A stretch of DNA of 18,156 bases from DATILI01 sp035476635 (GTDB lineage Bacteria > Pseudomonadota > Gammaproteobacteria > Burkholderiales > Burkholderiaceae_C). The stretch covers positions 1-18,156 of the forward strand of contig DATILI010000164.1 in the NCBI GenBank assembly GCA_035476635.1. The letters run 5' to 3'. Each line of letters opens with the position of its first letter. Position 1 is the first letter of the stretch. This document shows positions 1-6,798 of the stretch, piece by piece. The position numbers were made by a program, and so were the translations under genes. The notes below the pieces were generated by a model. The model was not told the origin of the DNA. It saw nothing but the letters and a program-made list of their open reading frames with translations, and did not search any database.

Positions 1-1398
1 CTTGAGAGAGCGCAGCGCCTCCCCACCGGAAGCGGCCGTCACTACCAGCGCCGCCTGTGCTTCAAATATCCGCTGCAGCAGATCCCGTGCATCGTGCTCG
101 TCGTCCACCACCAGGATGCGCAGTCCCTGGAGGTCCGGCAGCACCATGGCCGCCCCTGTGGAAGGAGTGGTCGGGTGAATCCGCTGCGCCGATTCTGTCT
201 CGAGCTGCAGAATGGAAACCGGCAGATTCACGAAGAACGTTGCGCCCTGCCCTTCTCCCTGGCTGGTCGCGCGGATCGAGCCGCCATGCAGTTCGACGAG
301 TTGCTTGCAGATGGCCAGCCCCAGTCCCAGGCCTCCGTATTGCCTTGTCGTCGAGCTGTCTTCCTGGGAGAAGCGGTCAAACACCAGCGGCAAAAAATGC
401 GCAGGAATGCCCATGCCTGTATCGCTCACGCTCAGTTCGAGGTGCGAGTTCACGCGCTGCAACAGTATCTGGACCTGGCCGCCCCTGGGCGTGAATTTGA
501 TCGCATTGGTCACCAAGTTCCAGACGACCTGCTGCAAGCGGGCGGGGTCGGCAGACACATTGGCGCTCAGCGGCTCCAGAATGGTCTTGAGCTTGATTTC
601 CTTGGCCTGCGCCGCCGGCTCTGCCGACTCAATGGCTTTCAGGATCACGTCGTGGACCGCTACCTGCTGCAGTTCAAGCCGAATCGTGCCGGTCATGATG
701 CGGTTGAGGTCCAGGAGATCATCGATCAACTGCACCTGCGCACGCGCATTCCGGTCGATGACATCGACCCCCCGAAGGACATCATCCATCTTTAGAGTGT
801 CCCGCCCTCTCGCCAATATCTGGGTCCATCCCAGAATGGCGCTCAGCGGCGTGCGCAGCTCATGCGAAAGCGTCGCCAGGAATTCGTCCTTGATGCGCGC
901 GGCGCGCTGGGCATTCATACGTGCACTGCGCTCCGCTTCGAAAATTTCCTCCCGCTGCTGATGAGCGACCTCCAGTGCTTCTGTCCGTTGGCGCTCGGAG
1001 AGATCCCGTGTGAGCTTGGCGAAGCCGCGCAGCGTGCCGCTTTCATCGCGCAAGGCGGTAATCACGACATTCGCCCAGAACCTGCTGCCGTCCTTGCGCA
1101 GGCGCCAGCCGTCTTCGGCAAAGCGCCCCTGTTCGGTGGCCACCGCGAGTTCGTGTTCCGGCCAGCCGCTGTCAATGGCATCCTGGGGATAGAACCTGGA
1201 AAAATGCTGGCCGATGATTTCTTCGGCCGTGTAGCCCTTGATCCGTTGCGCGCCCAGATTCCAGGTCGCAACATAGCCATTCACGTCCAGCATGAAGATG
1301 GCGTAGTCAGTAACACCTTCCACCAGCAGGCGGAACACTTCGTCGCCTCGGCCTGGCTGATCGCCTTCATCGTTCGTGATGTCGTAGATTTGGACCAT
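1..1398 (-). CDS. PAS-domain hybrid sensor histidine kinase (partial, C-terminus beyond window)
   Basis: I translated the minus strand from the ATG at 1398; the frame stays open to the window edge (466 codons). Order of domains: a PAS domain at about residues 25-135 (TDYAIFMLDVNG, GYTAEEIIG), a short coiled linker, a HisKA domain with H-box SHELRTPLSAILGW and phospho-acceptor His near 179, a HATPase domain with N-box NLVTNAIKFTP near 294-304, G1 box DTGMGIP and G2 box GGLGLGLAI near 355-363, then the start of a receiver domain (ILVVDDEHDARDLL near 427-440). The receiver's phospho-acceptor Asp lies outside the window. No signal peptide or membrane segment is visible, so it is probably cytosolic. 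It would autophosphorylate on His and pass phosphate to its own receiver; the PAS ligand is unknown. It lies 79 bp downstream of the pirin remnant on the same strand. Start choice is moderate: no strong ribosome binding site precedes it. Confidence 0.93.
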   Translation of the reverse strand, partial: MVQIYDITNDEGDQPGRGDEVFRLLVEGVTDYAIFMLDVNGYVATWNLGAQRIKGYTAEEIIGQHFSRFYPQDAIDSGWPEHELAVATEQGRFAEDGWRLRKDGSRFWANVVITALRDESGTLRGFAKLTRDLSERQRTEALEVAHQQREEIFEAERSARMNAQRAARIKDEFLATLSHELRTPLSAILGWTQILARGRDTLKMDDVLRGVDVIDRNARAQVQLIDDLLDLNRIMTGTIRLELQQVAVHDVILKAIESAEPAAQAKEIKLKTILEPLSANVSADPARLQQVVWNLVTNAIKFTPRGGQVQILLQRVNSHLELSVSDTGMGIPAHFLPLVFDRFSQEDSSTTRQYGGLGLGLAICKQLVELHGGSIRATSQGEGQGATFFVNLPVSILQLETESAQRIHPTTPSTGAAMVLPDLQGLRILVVDDEHDARDLLQRIFEAQAALVVTAASGGEALRSLK

Positions 1399-1477
1399 CG
1401 CTAAGGGGGCTGAAGCATTTGTAAAAAGGCAGCGGCACCCGCGCCTTGGCTCCAGTCTATGAGCGTCTGCCGATCTG

Positions 1478-2290
1478 CTACGTAGGCCAAGACGCCGTTC
1501 GTGGTTCAGGCGGGGTGATGGTTCTGCCGTCGGGAAAAGTGGCGAAGCGCTCGGGAGCCGGCCCGTGCACGGGCGCGACGTCTTGGAATGGCCAGCCGCC
1601 AAATTGCGTCCGTCGATAGTCATCGACAGCCTGCGCGATCTCGGCCTGGCTGTTCATGACAAAGGGTCCGTACTGCACGACCGCCTCGCCAATGGGCTTG
1701 CCCTGCAGCATCAGGAACTCGCAGGCGTCGGCACCTGCGATGAGGCTCAGGTCGACACCGGCGTCGACCTCAATTGCCGCCGGCCCTTGGACCGCATGTC
1801 CGGCAACTGTCGCCATCTCGCCCTCGAAAAAGTACAGCGTGCGCTTTGCCCCCGCGGACCTGGCCGCCGGCAGTTGGAACCCAGCGCCGGGTTCCATCCG
1901 CAGGATCCAGATGGCCAGATCGGCCTCGGGCTGCGCCGCCCAGGAGTCCGGCGGCGGGTTGATGGGCAGGACATCATCGAAACATCCGGCGATCACGGTG
2001 ACCTCGGTCTTGCGGGCTTGGGCGTCCTCCACCACGCGGCGGGGGATGTCTTCCTTCCACATCATGGTGAAGTACGGCTCGGCCATCTTGCTGTGCCTAG
2101 GGAGGTTCAGCCAGATCTGAAACATTTCAAGGGGGTTCCCCTCATCCGTCCTGAGCAGCGGGAACATTTCCGAGTGCACGATGCCTCGGCCAGCCGTCAA
2201 CCACTGCACGTCGCCGTGACCGAAGCGCGCGGCGGCGCCGAGCGAATCGCTATGGTCGATCAGACCCTTGCGGAGCAAGGATCTTGTCAA
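1478..2290 (-). pseudogene. Pirin-family protein, 5'-truncated
   Basis: The frame encodes about 270 residues matching the pirin (cupin-fold) family from its first-cupin middle onward: GDVQWLTAGRGIVHSE near residues 26-41, FQIWLNLP near 57-64, and the C-terminal cupin with GKPIGEAVVQYGPFVMN. Pirin proteins normally have some 50-70 more N-terminal residues carrying an HPH-type motif whose two histidines bind the metal; here that part is absent. Only the later metal-ligand pair (His39 and Glu41 in HSE) remains. The only available start is a TTG at 2290 without a good ribosome binding site, and the frame upstream is closed by a TAG near 2338 with no ATG. I infer a gene that lost its 5' end and is probably non-functional. 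Intact relatives include quercetinase-like and regulatory proteins; the specific role is unknown. Confidence 0.75.
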
Positions 2291-2300
2291 CGAGTGCGTA

Positions 2301-4100
2301 ATGGCACTGGGTTTTGCAGTAGCGCTGTGCGGCTACTTGTTCCTGTTTCACGCCACATTCAACGAAGCGCTGCGTCGCCCGCTGCAGCGCATGGAAATAC
2401 AGCATCGGCGCGAGAAGCTGGTACTCAGCGCCGCGCCGGACGGCGTGCTGTGGGTTGACGAATCAGGGCAGATTCTTATGGCCAACCCTGCGATGCAGGC
2501 GCTGTCGGGCTACCCCGTCGAAGAGCTGATCGGCCGCAACGTCGATATGTTCCTGCCAAGCCACGTCCGAGCGCGGCATGCGGAATCGATGCGGAGCTTC
2601 TTCAAGTCGCAACGTGCTCGCGCCATGGGAGCGGCCGAGCTCAAGCTGTGTCGCAGCGATGGGCACATGCTGCCCGTGGACATCTCTCTAGGCTACTGGG
2701 AAGAGGAGAACGAGCGCCATGCCATTGCCTATATCCGCGACCTGACGGAACGCAAGGAGTTCGAAGAGACCCTGCGCCACCGCGCCACGCACGATCAACT
2801 GACTGGCCTGCCCAACCGCTGGCTGTTCAACGTGCAACTCAAGCAGGCGCTGGCGCATGCCAAGCGCAATGGACGCCGCGTGGCCGCGCTGTTCCTGGAC
2901 CTGGACGACTTCAAGACGGTGAACGACAGTTTCGGCCACGGCATCGGCGACGAACTGCTGGTGCAGGTGAGCGAACGCCTGCGAGAAGCGCTGCGCGACA
3001 ACGATACGCTGGCGCGGTTGGGCGGCGACGAATTTGCGATCCTGTTGTCCGATATGGGTGCTGTGGATGAGGCCGTGCACGTGGCGGAGAAACTACTGCT
3101 TTCACTCGACGCCCCCTACCGGCTGGAAAATCAGGATATCCACGCCAGTGGCAGCATCGGCTTGGCCGTCTACCCCGATGACGCGCTGAATAGCGACAGC
3201 CTGCTGCGCTACGCCGACTTGGCGATGTACCAGGCCAAGCGCGCTGGGCGCGGAACGTTCGCTTGCTACTCGACGCATCTGGACCAGCATGCCCACGAAA
3301 ACATGCAACTGCAGGCGCGCTTGAAAGACGCGCTGGTGCATGGCGGCTTTCGTCTGTTCTACCAGCCCCAGGTCGACGTGGTCAGCGGCGCCATTGTCGG
3401 CGCCGAAGCATTGTTGCGTTGGCACGATGCGGATCTGGGCGATATTGCACCCAAGCGATTCATTGCTGTTGCCGAGATGACAGGACTGATCCTGCCCCTG
3501 TCCGATTGGGTGCTGGAAACCGCATGTCGCCAGATCGCACAGTGGGAACATGCGGGCCAGCCAATGCGCGTGGCCGTGAACTTCTCTGCGCAGCAATTTC
3601 GCCAGCGCGACCTGCCCGCCAAGGTGCAGGCAATGCTGGAGCGCACCGGCGCTTCTGCACGGTACCTGGAAATCGAAATCACCGAATCCATCGCCATGGA
3701 GCAGCCCCTGCAGGCGCGCGAGCAGCTTAGCGCGCTGGTTGATCTGGGTTGCAGCGTCTCGCTGGACGACTTTGGCACGGGCTATTCGTCGCTCGCGTAC
3801 CTCAAAGCCTTGCCCGTCTCCAAGCTCAAGATCGACCGCGGCTTTGTCAAGGACATTCCGCACGACCTGAGCGACGTGAAGATATCCAAGTCCATCATCG
3901 CGCTGGCCCACAGCCTGGATCTGACACTTGTGGCCGAAGGCGTGGAATCGACGGCGCAACTGGCATTCTTGCGCGATCACGGCTGCGAGTCCTACCAGGG
4001 TTGGCTGTTCGCCAAGGCGATGGAGGCGCAGGAATTTACGCGGCTGCTGGATGCGACCCGGCTGCGGCTTGAGGCCTTGACGGAGGGGATACCCCTGTGA
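2301..4100 (+). CDS. PAS-GGDEF-EAL cyclic-di-GMP signalling protein, probably N-terminally truncated
   Basis: Counted from the ATG at 2301 the protein has 599 residues. One hydrophobic segment lies at residues 1-19, then a PAS domain (about 40-150), a GGDEF domain (about 160-320) and an EAL domain (about 335-585). The cyclase signature GGDEF is intact at 241-245 and is preceded by the inhibitory I-site RDND, five residues before it. The EAL domain keeps EALLRW, NFSAQQF, EIEITES, SLDDFGTGYSS, LKIDRG, VAEGVES and YQGWLFAKAM, so the phosphodiesterase residues look complete. It could therefore both make and break c-di-GMP. A single membrane segment at the extreme N-terminus looks like the last of two, with the periplasmic sensor lost. 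The frame is open further upstream (a TTG at 2268), into the pirin remnant. No good ribosome binding site or promoter was found. Confidence 0.9.
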   Translation: MALGFAVALCGYLFLFHATFNEALRRPLQRMEIQHRREKLVLSAAPDGVLWVDESGQILMANPAMQALSGYPVEELIGRNVDMFLPSHVRARHAESMRSFFKSQRARAMGAAELKLCRSDGHMLPVDISLGYWEEENERHAIAYIRDLTERKEFEETLRHRATHDQLTGLPNRWLFNVQLKQALAHAKRNGRRVAALFLDLDDFKTVNDSFGHGIGDELLVQVSERLREALRDNDTLARLGGDEFAILLSDMGAVDEAVHVAEKLLLSLDAPYRLENQDIHASGSIGLAVYPDDALNSDSLLRYADLAMYQAKRAGRGTFACYSTHLDQHAHENMQLQARLKDALVHGGFRLFYQPQVDVVSGAIVGAEALLRWHDADLGDIAPKRFIAVAEMTGLILPLSDWVLETACRQIAQWEHAGQPMRVAVNFSAQQFRQRDLPAKVQAMLERTGASARYLEIEITESIAMEQPLQAREQLSALVDLGCSVSLDDFGTGYSSLAYLKALPVSKLKIDRGFVKDIPHDLSDVKISKSIIALAHSLDLTLVAEGVESTAQLAFLRDHGCESYQGWLFAKAMEAQEFTRLLDATRLRLEALTEGIPL

Positions 4101-4118
4101 GCTATTGATCAACCTTAG

Positions 4119-4154
4119 AAAAAGGCCGTCTGCTGGACTCCAGCGGACGGCCTT
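4119..4154. terminator. Strong hairpin, probable bidirectional terminator between convergent genes
   Basis: Arms 4122-4136 and 4140-4154 pair over 15 bp with one G-U wobble around a 3-nt loop. Read leftward the stem is followed by a short T run (TTTTTCT counting the stem end); read rightward there is no T run. It lies 21 bp after the GGDEF-EAL stop and about 95 bp after the Fic stop, so it sits between two converging genes and can serve both. Confidence 0.7.
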
Positions 4155-4249
4155 GGATGGGGTAGTGGTGGCGTGTCGCTGACCAAGCGTTTTGTGGACT
4201 CCCAAGCTTAAAAGCAATGCTGCGGTTTGCTGCGGGTTTGCGGGCCAGA

Positions 4250-5398
4250 TCAGCGACTCAGCAGTTCGATATACGCCTGATAACTGTAGCTGCGATTTTT
4301 TTTCTGTCCGGTCATCTCTGTCACGATGCCCAAATCTTCCAGCACTTTCACGGCAGCCGTCGCGGTCGGGAAGCTGGTATCGAGTTGCTGGCGAACGCGT
4401 TCGATGGTGAAGCGCGGCATCATCGGCAACATCTCGAAAAGCCGGTAGCTTGCCGGGCCTGCCTTGGATGATTGCAATAGGCGTCTACGGTCACCGGTAA
4501 CAAGGCTGGCAACTTCAATAATGTTTTTCTCCGCATCACTAACGGCGGTCGCCACCCCCTCCAGGAAGAAAGTCACCCAGGACTCCCAATCACCGTCGGT
4601 GCGGATAGCCGACAAGCGACGGTAGTACTCGGCCTGATGTTGCTTCAGGTAGCCGCTCAGATACATCAACGGCTCTGCCAGCAAACCCCAGTGCTCGAAC
4701 AGGGCCGCGATCAGCAGGCGGCCAATACGTCCATTGCCGTCAAGGAAGGGATGGATGGTTTCAAACTGCGCGTGGATTAGCGCGACTTTGACCAAGGGTG
4801 GCAAATCCGTCGCGGTGTCGTGAATGAAGCGCTCCATATCGGCCAGCAATTCGGCTACGCGCTCTGGCGGTGGTGGCACAAATACCGCATTGCCGGGCCG
4901 TGTGCCGCCGATCCAGTTTTGCGACCGGCGCAACTCGCCCGGTTGCTTGCCTGCACCGCGTGCCCCATCAAGCAGGCGTCGGTGCGCCTCGCACAATAGC
5001 CGCACGCTGATGGGCAGCCCCCTGGGATCGCGCAGTTGCTCCTGAGTCCAGCGGAAGGCCCGGAGGTAGTTGGTGACCTCCTCAACGTCGTCGGTGTTGC
5101 TCACCTTGAAGCCCGCTTCTTCATCAAACAAGTCGATCAGCGTGGCTTGCGTGCCCTCAATCTGTGACGTGAGCAGGGCTTCCTTGCGGATAGCGCTGTA
5201 CAACAACCAATCCACCGACGGCACCAAGCCGGACACGCCCGCCAAACGCGCAAGCGCCAGTTCGGCCTGCCGGTTGAGGTCGGTGAACACCTCCGGTGAC
5301 AGGTCTGGATCAGACGGAGGCAAGGAATGGGGCACGAATGCGCGCACCGACTCGCCCAGAGTCGTGGAAATCGCGTAGGTCCCCGTTGTGCGTGTCAT
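4250..5398 (-). CDS. Fic-domain protein, class II (predicted protein AMP-transferase)
   Basis: 382 residues from the ATG at 5398, with AAAGGA nine bases upstream. The order is a Fic N-terminal domain (about 30-115), the Fic core (about 125-280) and a C-terminal winged-helix-like region (about 315-382). The catalytic motif HPFLDGNGRIGR starts at His216 and matches HxFx(D/E)GNGRxxR fully. The N-terminal inhibitory motif (S/T)xxxE(G/N) is seen as TSQIEG at 77-82, which makes it class II, with Glu81 expected to block ATP binding until relieved. Family members transfer AMP from ATP to a hydroxyl group of target proteins; the target here cannot be told. The winged-helix tail suggests DNA binding and possibly self-repression through the palindrome in its promoter. 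A run of eight A's near the 3' end (4296-4303) could permit slippage affecting only the last ~15 residues. It is the main intact gene of an accessory pocket. Confidence 0.92.
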   Translation of the reverse strand: MTRTTGTYAISTTLGESVRAFVPHSLPPSDPDLSPEVFTDLNRQAELALARLAGVSGLVPSVDWLLYSAIRKEALLTSQIEGTQATLIDLFDEEAGFKVSNTDDVEEVTNYLRAFRWTQEQLRDPRGLPISVRLLCEAHRRLLDGARGAGKQPGELRRSQNWIGGTRPGNAVFVPPPPERVAELLADMERFIHDTATDLPPLVKVALIHAQFETIHPFLDGNGRIGRLLIAALFEHWGLLAEPLMYLSGYLKQHQAEYYRRLSAIRTDGDWESWVTFFLEGVATAVSDAEKNIIEVASLVTGDRRRLLQSSKAGPASYRLFEMLPMMPRFTIERVRQQLDTSFPTATAAVKVLEDLGIVTEMTGQKKNRSYSYQAYIELLSR

Positions 5399-5426
5399 TG
5401 AAAGCGTCCTTTAGTAGTGCGCTCAC

Positions 5427-5466
5427 AAATTAAAGCATTCTTTAATTTGATTGGCAACAATTAAAG
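5427..5466. promoter_or_regulatory. Operator-like palindrome with an extra half-site
   Basis: AAATTAAAG at 5427-5435 and CTTTAATTT at 5440-5448 form a perfect 9-bp inverted repeat with a 4-bp spacer. A third half-site, AATTAAAG, is at 5459-5466. The palindrome covers the -10 element and part of the spacer of the Fic promoter, and the third half-site lies just upstream of the -35, which is a typical repressor layout. The binding protein is unknown; the Fic protein's own winged-helix tail is the nearest candidate. Confidence 0.6.
5429..5457 (-). promoter_or_regulatory. Sigma70-type promoter of the Fic gene
   Basis: On the minus strand TTGCCA (5452-5457, 5 of 6 to TTGACA) is followed after exactly 17 bp by TTTAAT (5429-5434, 5 of 6 to TATAAT). 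The Fic start codon is 31 bases past the -10 element. Confidence 0.65.
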
Positions 5467-5491
5467 ATGGCTTTCATTGGCTCATGACGCA

Positions 5492-5935
5492 TCACTTCAC
5501 CCGCCGCAGGCGCTTGACCACCTCGGCCACCGGCTTGACCTTGCCCTGCGCAAGCTGATCTTCGCCGTGTTGCAGGATGGCCCGCAGCGCCTTGGCCTCA
5601 GCCTCTTGGCGCACGGCAGTGAAAGCCGAGTCGTCGCCCAAGTGAATGAACACGCGCCCCTGCGCTTGATCGCCCGTCACTTCCATCCAGCCGCGCCCGC
5701 ACACCGGGTCGTTTTCATCAGCGCCCGACCAGGAAAACTCAACGCGCGCCACGCTATCGAACTCGCTGACACGGGCATCGATGTCGCCTTGCACCAAGCC
5801 GAACTGGAACGTGCCCGTCAGATCGTCGCGGATCGTGATGTGCGCCGGGACTTCCATATCCAAGTAATCGGCATCCCAGACTTCCATGCCGGTGATGCGC
5901 CAGGCGCCCACCACAACTTTTTTGGACTTCTTCAT
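5492..5935 (-). CDS. Hypothetical protein, 147 aa
   Basis: I do not recognise a named family with certainty. The protein starts MKKSKKVVVGAWRIT and has a central region rich in beta-type residues with several Trp and acidic residues (MEVWDADYLDMEV, FSWSGADENDP, GRGWMEV, HLGDDSAF), which looks like a small soluble domain. A basic helical tail follows (LAQGKVKPVAEVVKRLRR), faintly like the tails of some small antitoxins; this likeness is weak. No signal peptide or membrane segment is visible. Its ATG at 5935 overlaps the stop codon of the transposase remnant upstream, with GGGGGA a few bases before it, so it may be translated by coupling from the remnant frame. It ends 93 bp upstream of the Fic gene on the same strand, but the Fic promoter lies between them. 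The length and regular codon use support a real gene. Confidence 0.7.
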   Translation of the reverse strand: MKKSKKVVVGAWRITGMEVWDADYLDMEVPAHITIRDDLTGTFQFGLVQGDIDARVSEFDSVARVEFSWSGADENDPVCGRGWMEVTGDQAQGRVFIHLGDDSAFTAVRQEAEAKALRAILQHGEDQLAQGKVKPVAEVVKRLRRVK

Positions 5936-6185
5936 TCATCCCCCGCCAACCAGTCTCTCTCATGCTGCATTGGACTGAAATAGCCCAGAGTCGAGTGCAA
6001 CCTCGTTGCGTTGTAGAACGCCAGCCAGTCCATCACTTCCCATTGTGCCGCCTGGCGCGTTTCAAATCGCCTGCCGTGCAGCCTGGCGCGCTTGAGCGAG
6101 CCCCACAGGCTTTCCGTGGGCGCGTTGTCCCAGCAGTCCGCTTTGCGGCTCATCGAGCTTCGCATGCCATAGGCTTTCAGCGCCC
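5932..6185 (-). pseudogene. IS3-family transposase OrfB, C-terminal fragment
   Basis: This frame, shifted from the N-terminal fragment, encodes ALKAYGMRSSMSRKADCWDN, then APTESLWGSLK, WLAFYNATRLHSTLGYFSPM and ERDWLAGDE. It is the end of the DDE domain with the third catalytic acid (Glu in PTES). The first two catalytic Asp residues lie in the deleted middle, by family comparison roughly 120-140 residues. The stop (5932-5934) overlaps the start codon of the next gene. Confidence 0.82.
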
Positions 6186-6372
6186 TTATTCGCCCTTGAC
6201 TTGCACGTGGATGGCCTTGATGTGCGCGAGCAGCGCGTCGTTGCTCATCGTGCGCCTGCCAGCCTTGCTCGGCTCCTTGCTTGCATTGCGCTGCTTCCAC
6301 TGGTGAAAGCCGCTGGCACTGACTCCGATCTGCTCGCACAGCAGCGAGATCGCCAAGTTGGTGGGTTTGCAC
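6186..6372 (-). pseudogene. IS3-family transposase OrfB, N-terminal fragment
   Basis: The minus-strand frame encodes PTNLAISLLCEQIGVSASGF followed by HQWKQRNASKEPSKAGRR, typical of the OrfB N-terminal helix-turn-helix region, then NDALLAHIKAIHVQVKGE and a stop at 6186. In intact relatives the sequence goes on after VKGE with YG, into the DDE integrase domain. Here the reading frame is broken at that point by the deletion, so the fragment has no catalytic part. Confidence 0.75.
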
Positions 6373-6375
6373 CAC

Positions 6376-6543
6376 TCAACGGTCAACGAACTGCTGCGCC
6401 TGACGCTGCTGGCGCCCGCCACCATGCAGTGCATCCTGGCCGGGCAGCAGCCACGGTGTATGAGTCTGCTGTGGTTTCAGCGTAATCCACTGCCGCTGGA
6501 CTGGGCCCCGCAACGCCAAGTGGTCGAGGGGTTCGATGCGTGA
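6376..6543 (+). pseudogene. C-terminal fragment of a site-specific recombinase-like protein
   Basis: The plus-strand frame reads STVNELLRLTLLAPATMQCI, then LAGQQPRCMSLLWF and NPLPLDWAPQRQVVEGFDA before a TGA at 6541. The pattern L-LAP-(x)-IL-G-QP-(x)-LPL-W-Q resembles the C-terminal tail of resolvase-like recombinases in proteobacterial mobile elements; this is from memory of the family. Everything N-terminal, including any catalytic domain, is missing, cut off where the IS3 remnant begins. No start codon or ribosome binding site makes sense, so it is a relic. Confidence 0.5.
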
Positions 6544-6733
6544 TCGGCGTGACGCAACAAGGCAACCGGTCAGGTTGGTTGACAACGAACTGGCAGGGCC
6601 AAAACCGCTTAAAACCGGGGTTCTCGGCGGCGACTACCCGCAGGACAAACAGAGAAAAGAGACTGGGGAGCTCGGAAAACACTGATTTGGGCGGCTTTTG
6701 CCAAGGCGTCGCCCCCAGCACGGTAGGCCGGAA

Positions 6734-6750
6734 CCCCGCGTGGCGCGGGG
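6734..6750. other. Perfect short hairpin
   Basis: CCCCGCG (6734-6740) and CGCGGGG (6744-6750) pair perfectly around TGG. It lies 16 bp beyond the ssrA terminator, with no T run on either side. It may be a second termination or RNA-end structure, or a relic of a mobile element. The 255 bases from 6544 to 6798 hold no gene: only this hairpin and the ssrA terminator. Confidence 0.5.
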
Positions 6751-6760
6751 ATTTCAGGCA

Positions 6761-6793
6761 AGAAAAAGGGCCCGGAGATGAGTCCGAGCCCTT
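6761..6793 (-). terminator. Intrinsic terminator of ssrA
   Basis: Read on the minus strand, the arms 6783-6793 and 6766-6776 pair over 11 bp with one mismatch around a 6-nt loop. A T-rich tail follows (TTTTTCT across 6761-6767). It begins five bases after the mature tmRNA 3' end. Confidence 0.8.
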
Positions 6794-6798
6794 GTGTA

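Larger units (their letters stand above)
5932..6372 (-). mobile_element. IS3-family insertion sequence remnant
   Basis: This stretch consists of the first and last parts of an IS3-type OrfB transposase joined by an internal deletion. OrfA, both terminal inverted repeats and the middle of the DDE domain are missing. The right side runs straight into a recombinase fragment on the other strand near 6372-6378, and the left side ends at the start codon of the 147-residue gene. No flanking target duplication was found. Confidence 0.8.

Noticed and set aside
94..1404. Several plus-strand frames over the left end
   Set aside because: All lie antisense to the hybrid histidine kinase, which keeps all its family boxes.
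1565..2458. Open frame of 297 codons antisense to the pirin remnant
   Set aside because: The minus strand carries clear pirin motifs; this frame has none.
3102..4217. Open frame of 371 codons antisense to the EAL domain
   Set aside because: Shadow of the GGDEF-EAL gene; low-complexity composition.
6061..6080. Possible second copy of the tmRNA 3' end (TTCAAATCGCCTGCC)
   Set aside because: Only a few bases agree, and the stretch is a coding part of the transposase remnant, so it is not an attachment site.
6562..6620. Promoter starting with TTGACA near 6579
   Set aside because: The -35 is perfect, but no -10-like sequence follows at 16-18 bp and no gene lies downstream on that strand.
6731..6752. 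CRISPR array
   Set aside because: Only one repeat-like hairpin, no regular repeats or spacers and no cas gene in the window.
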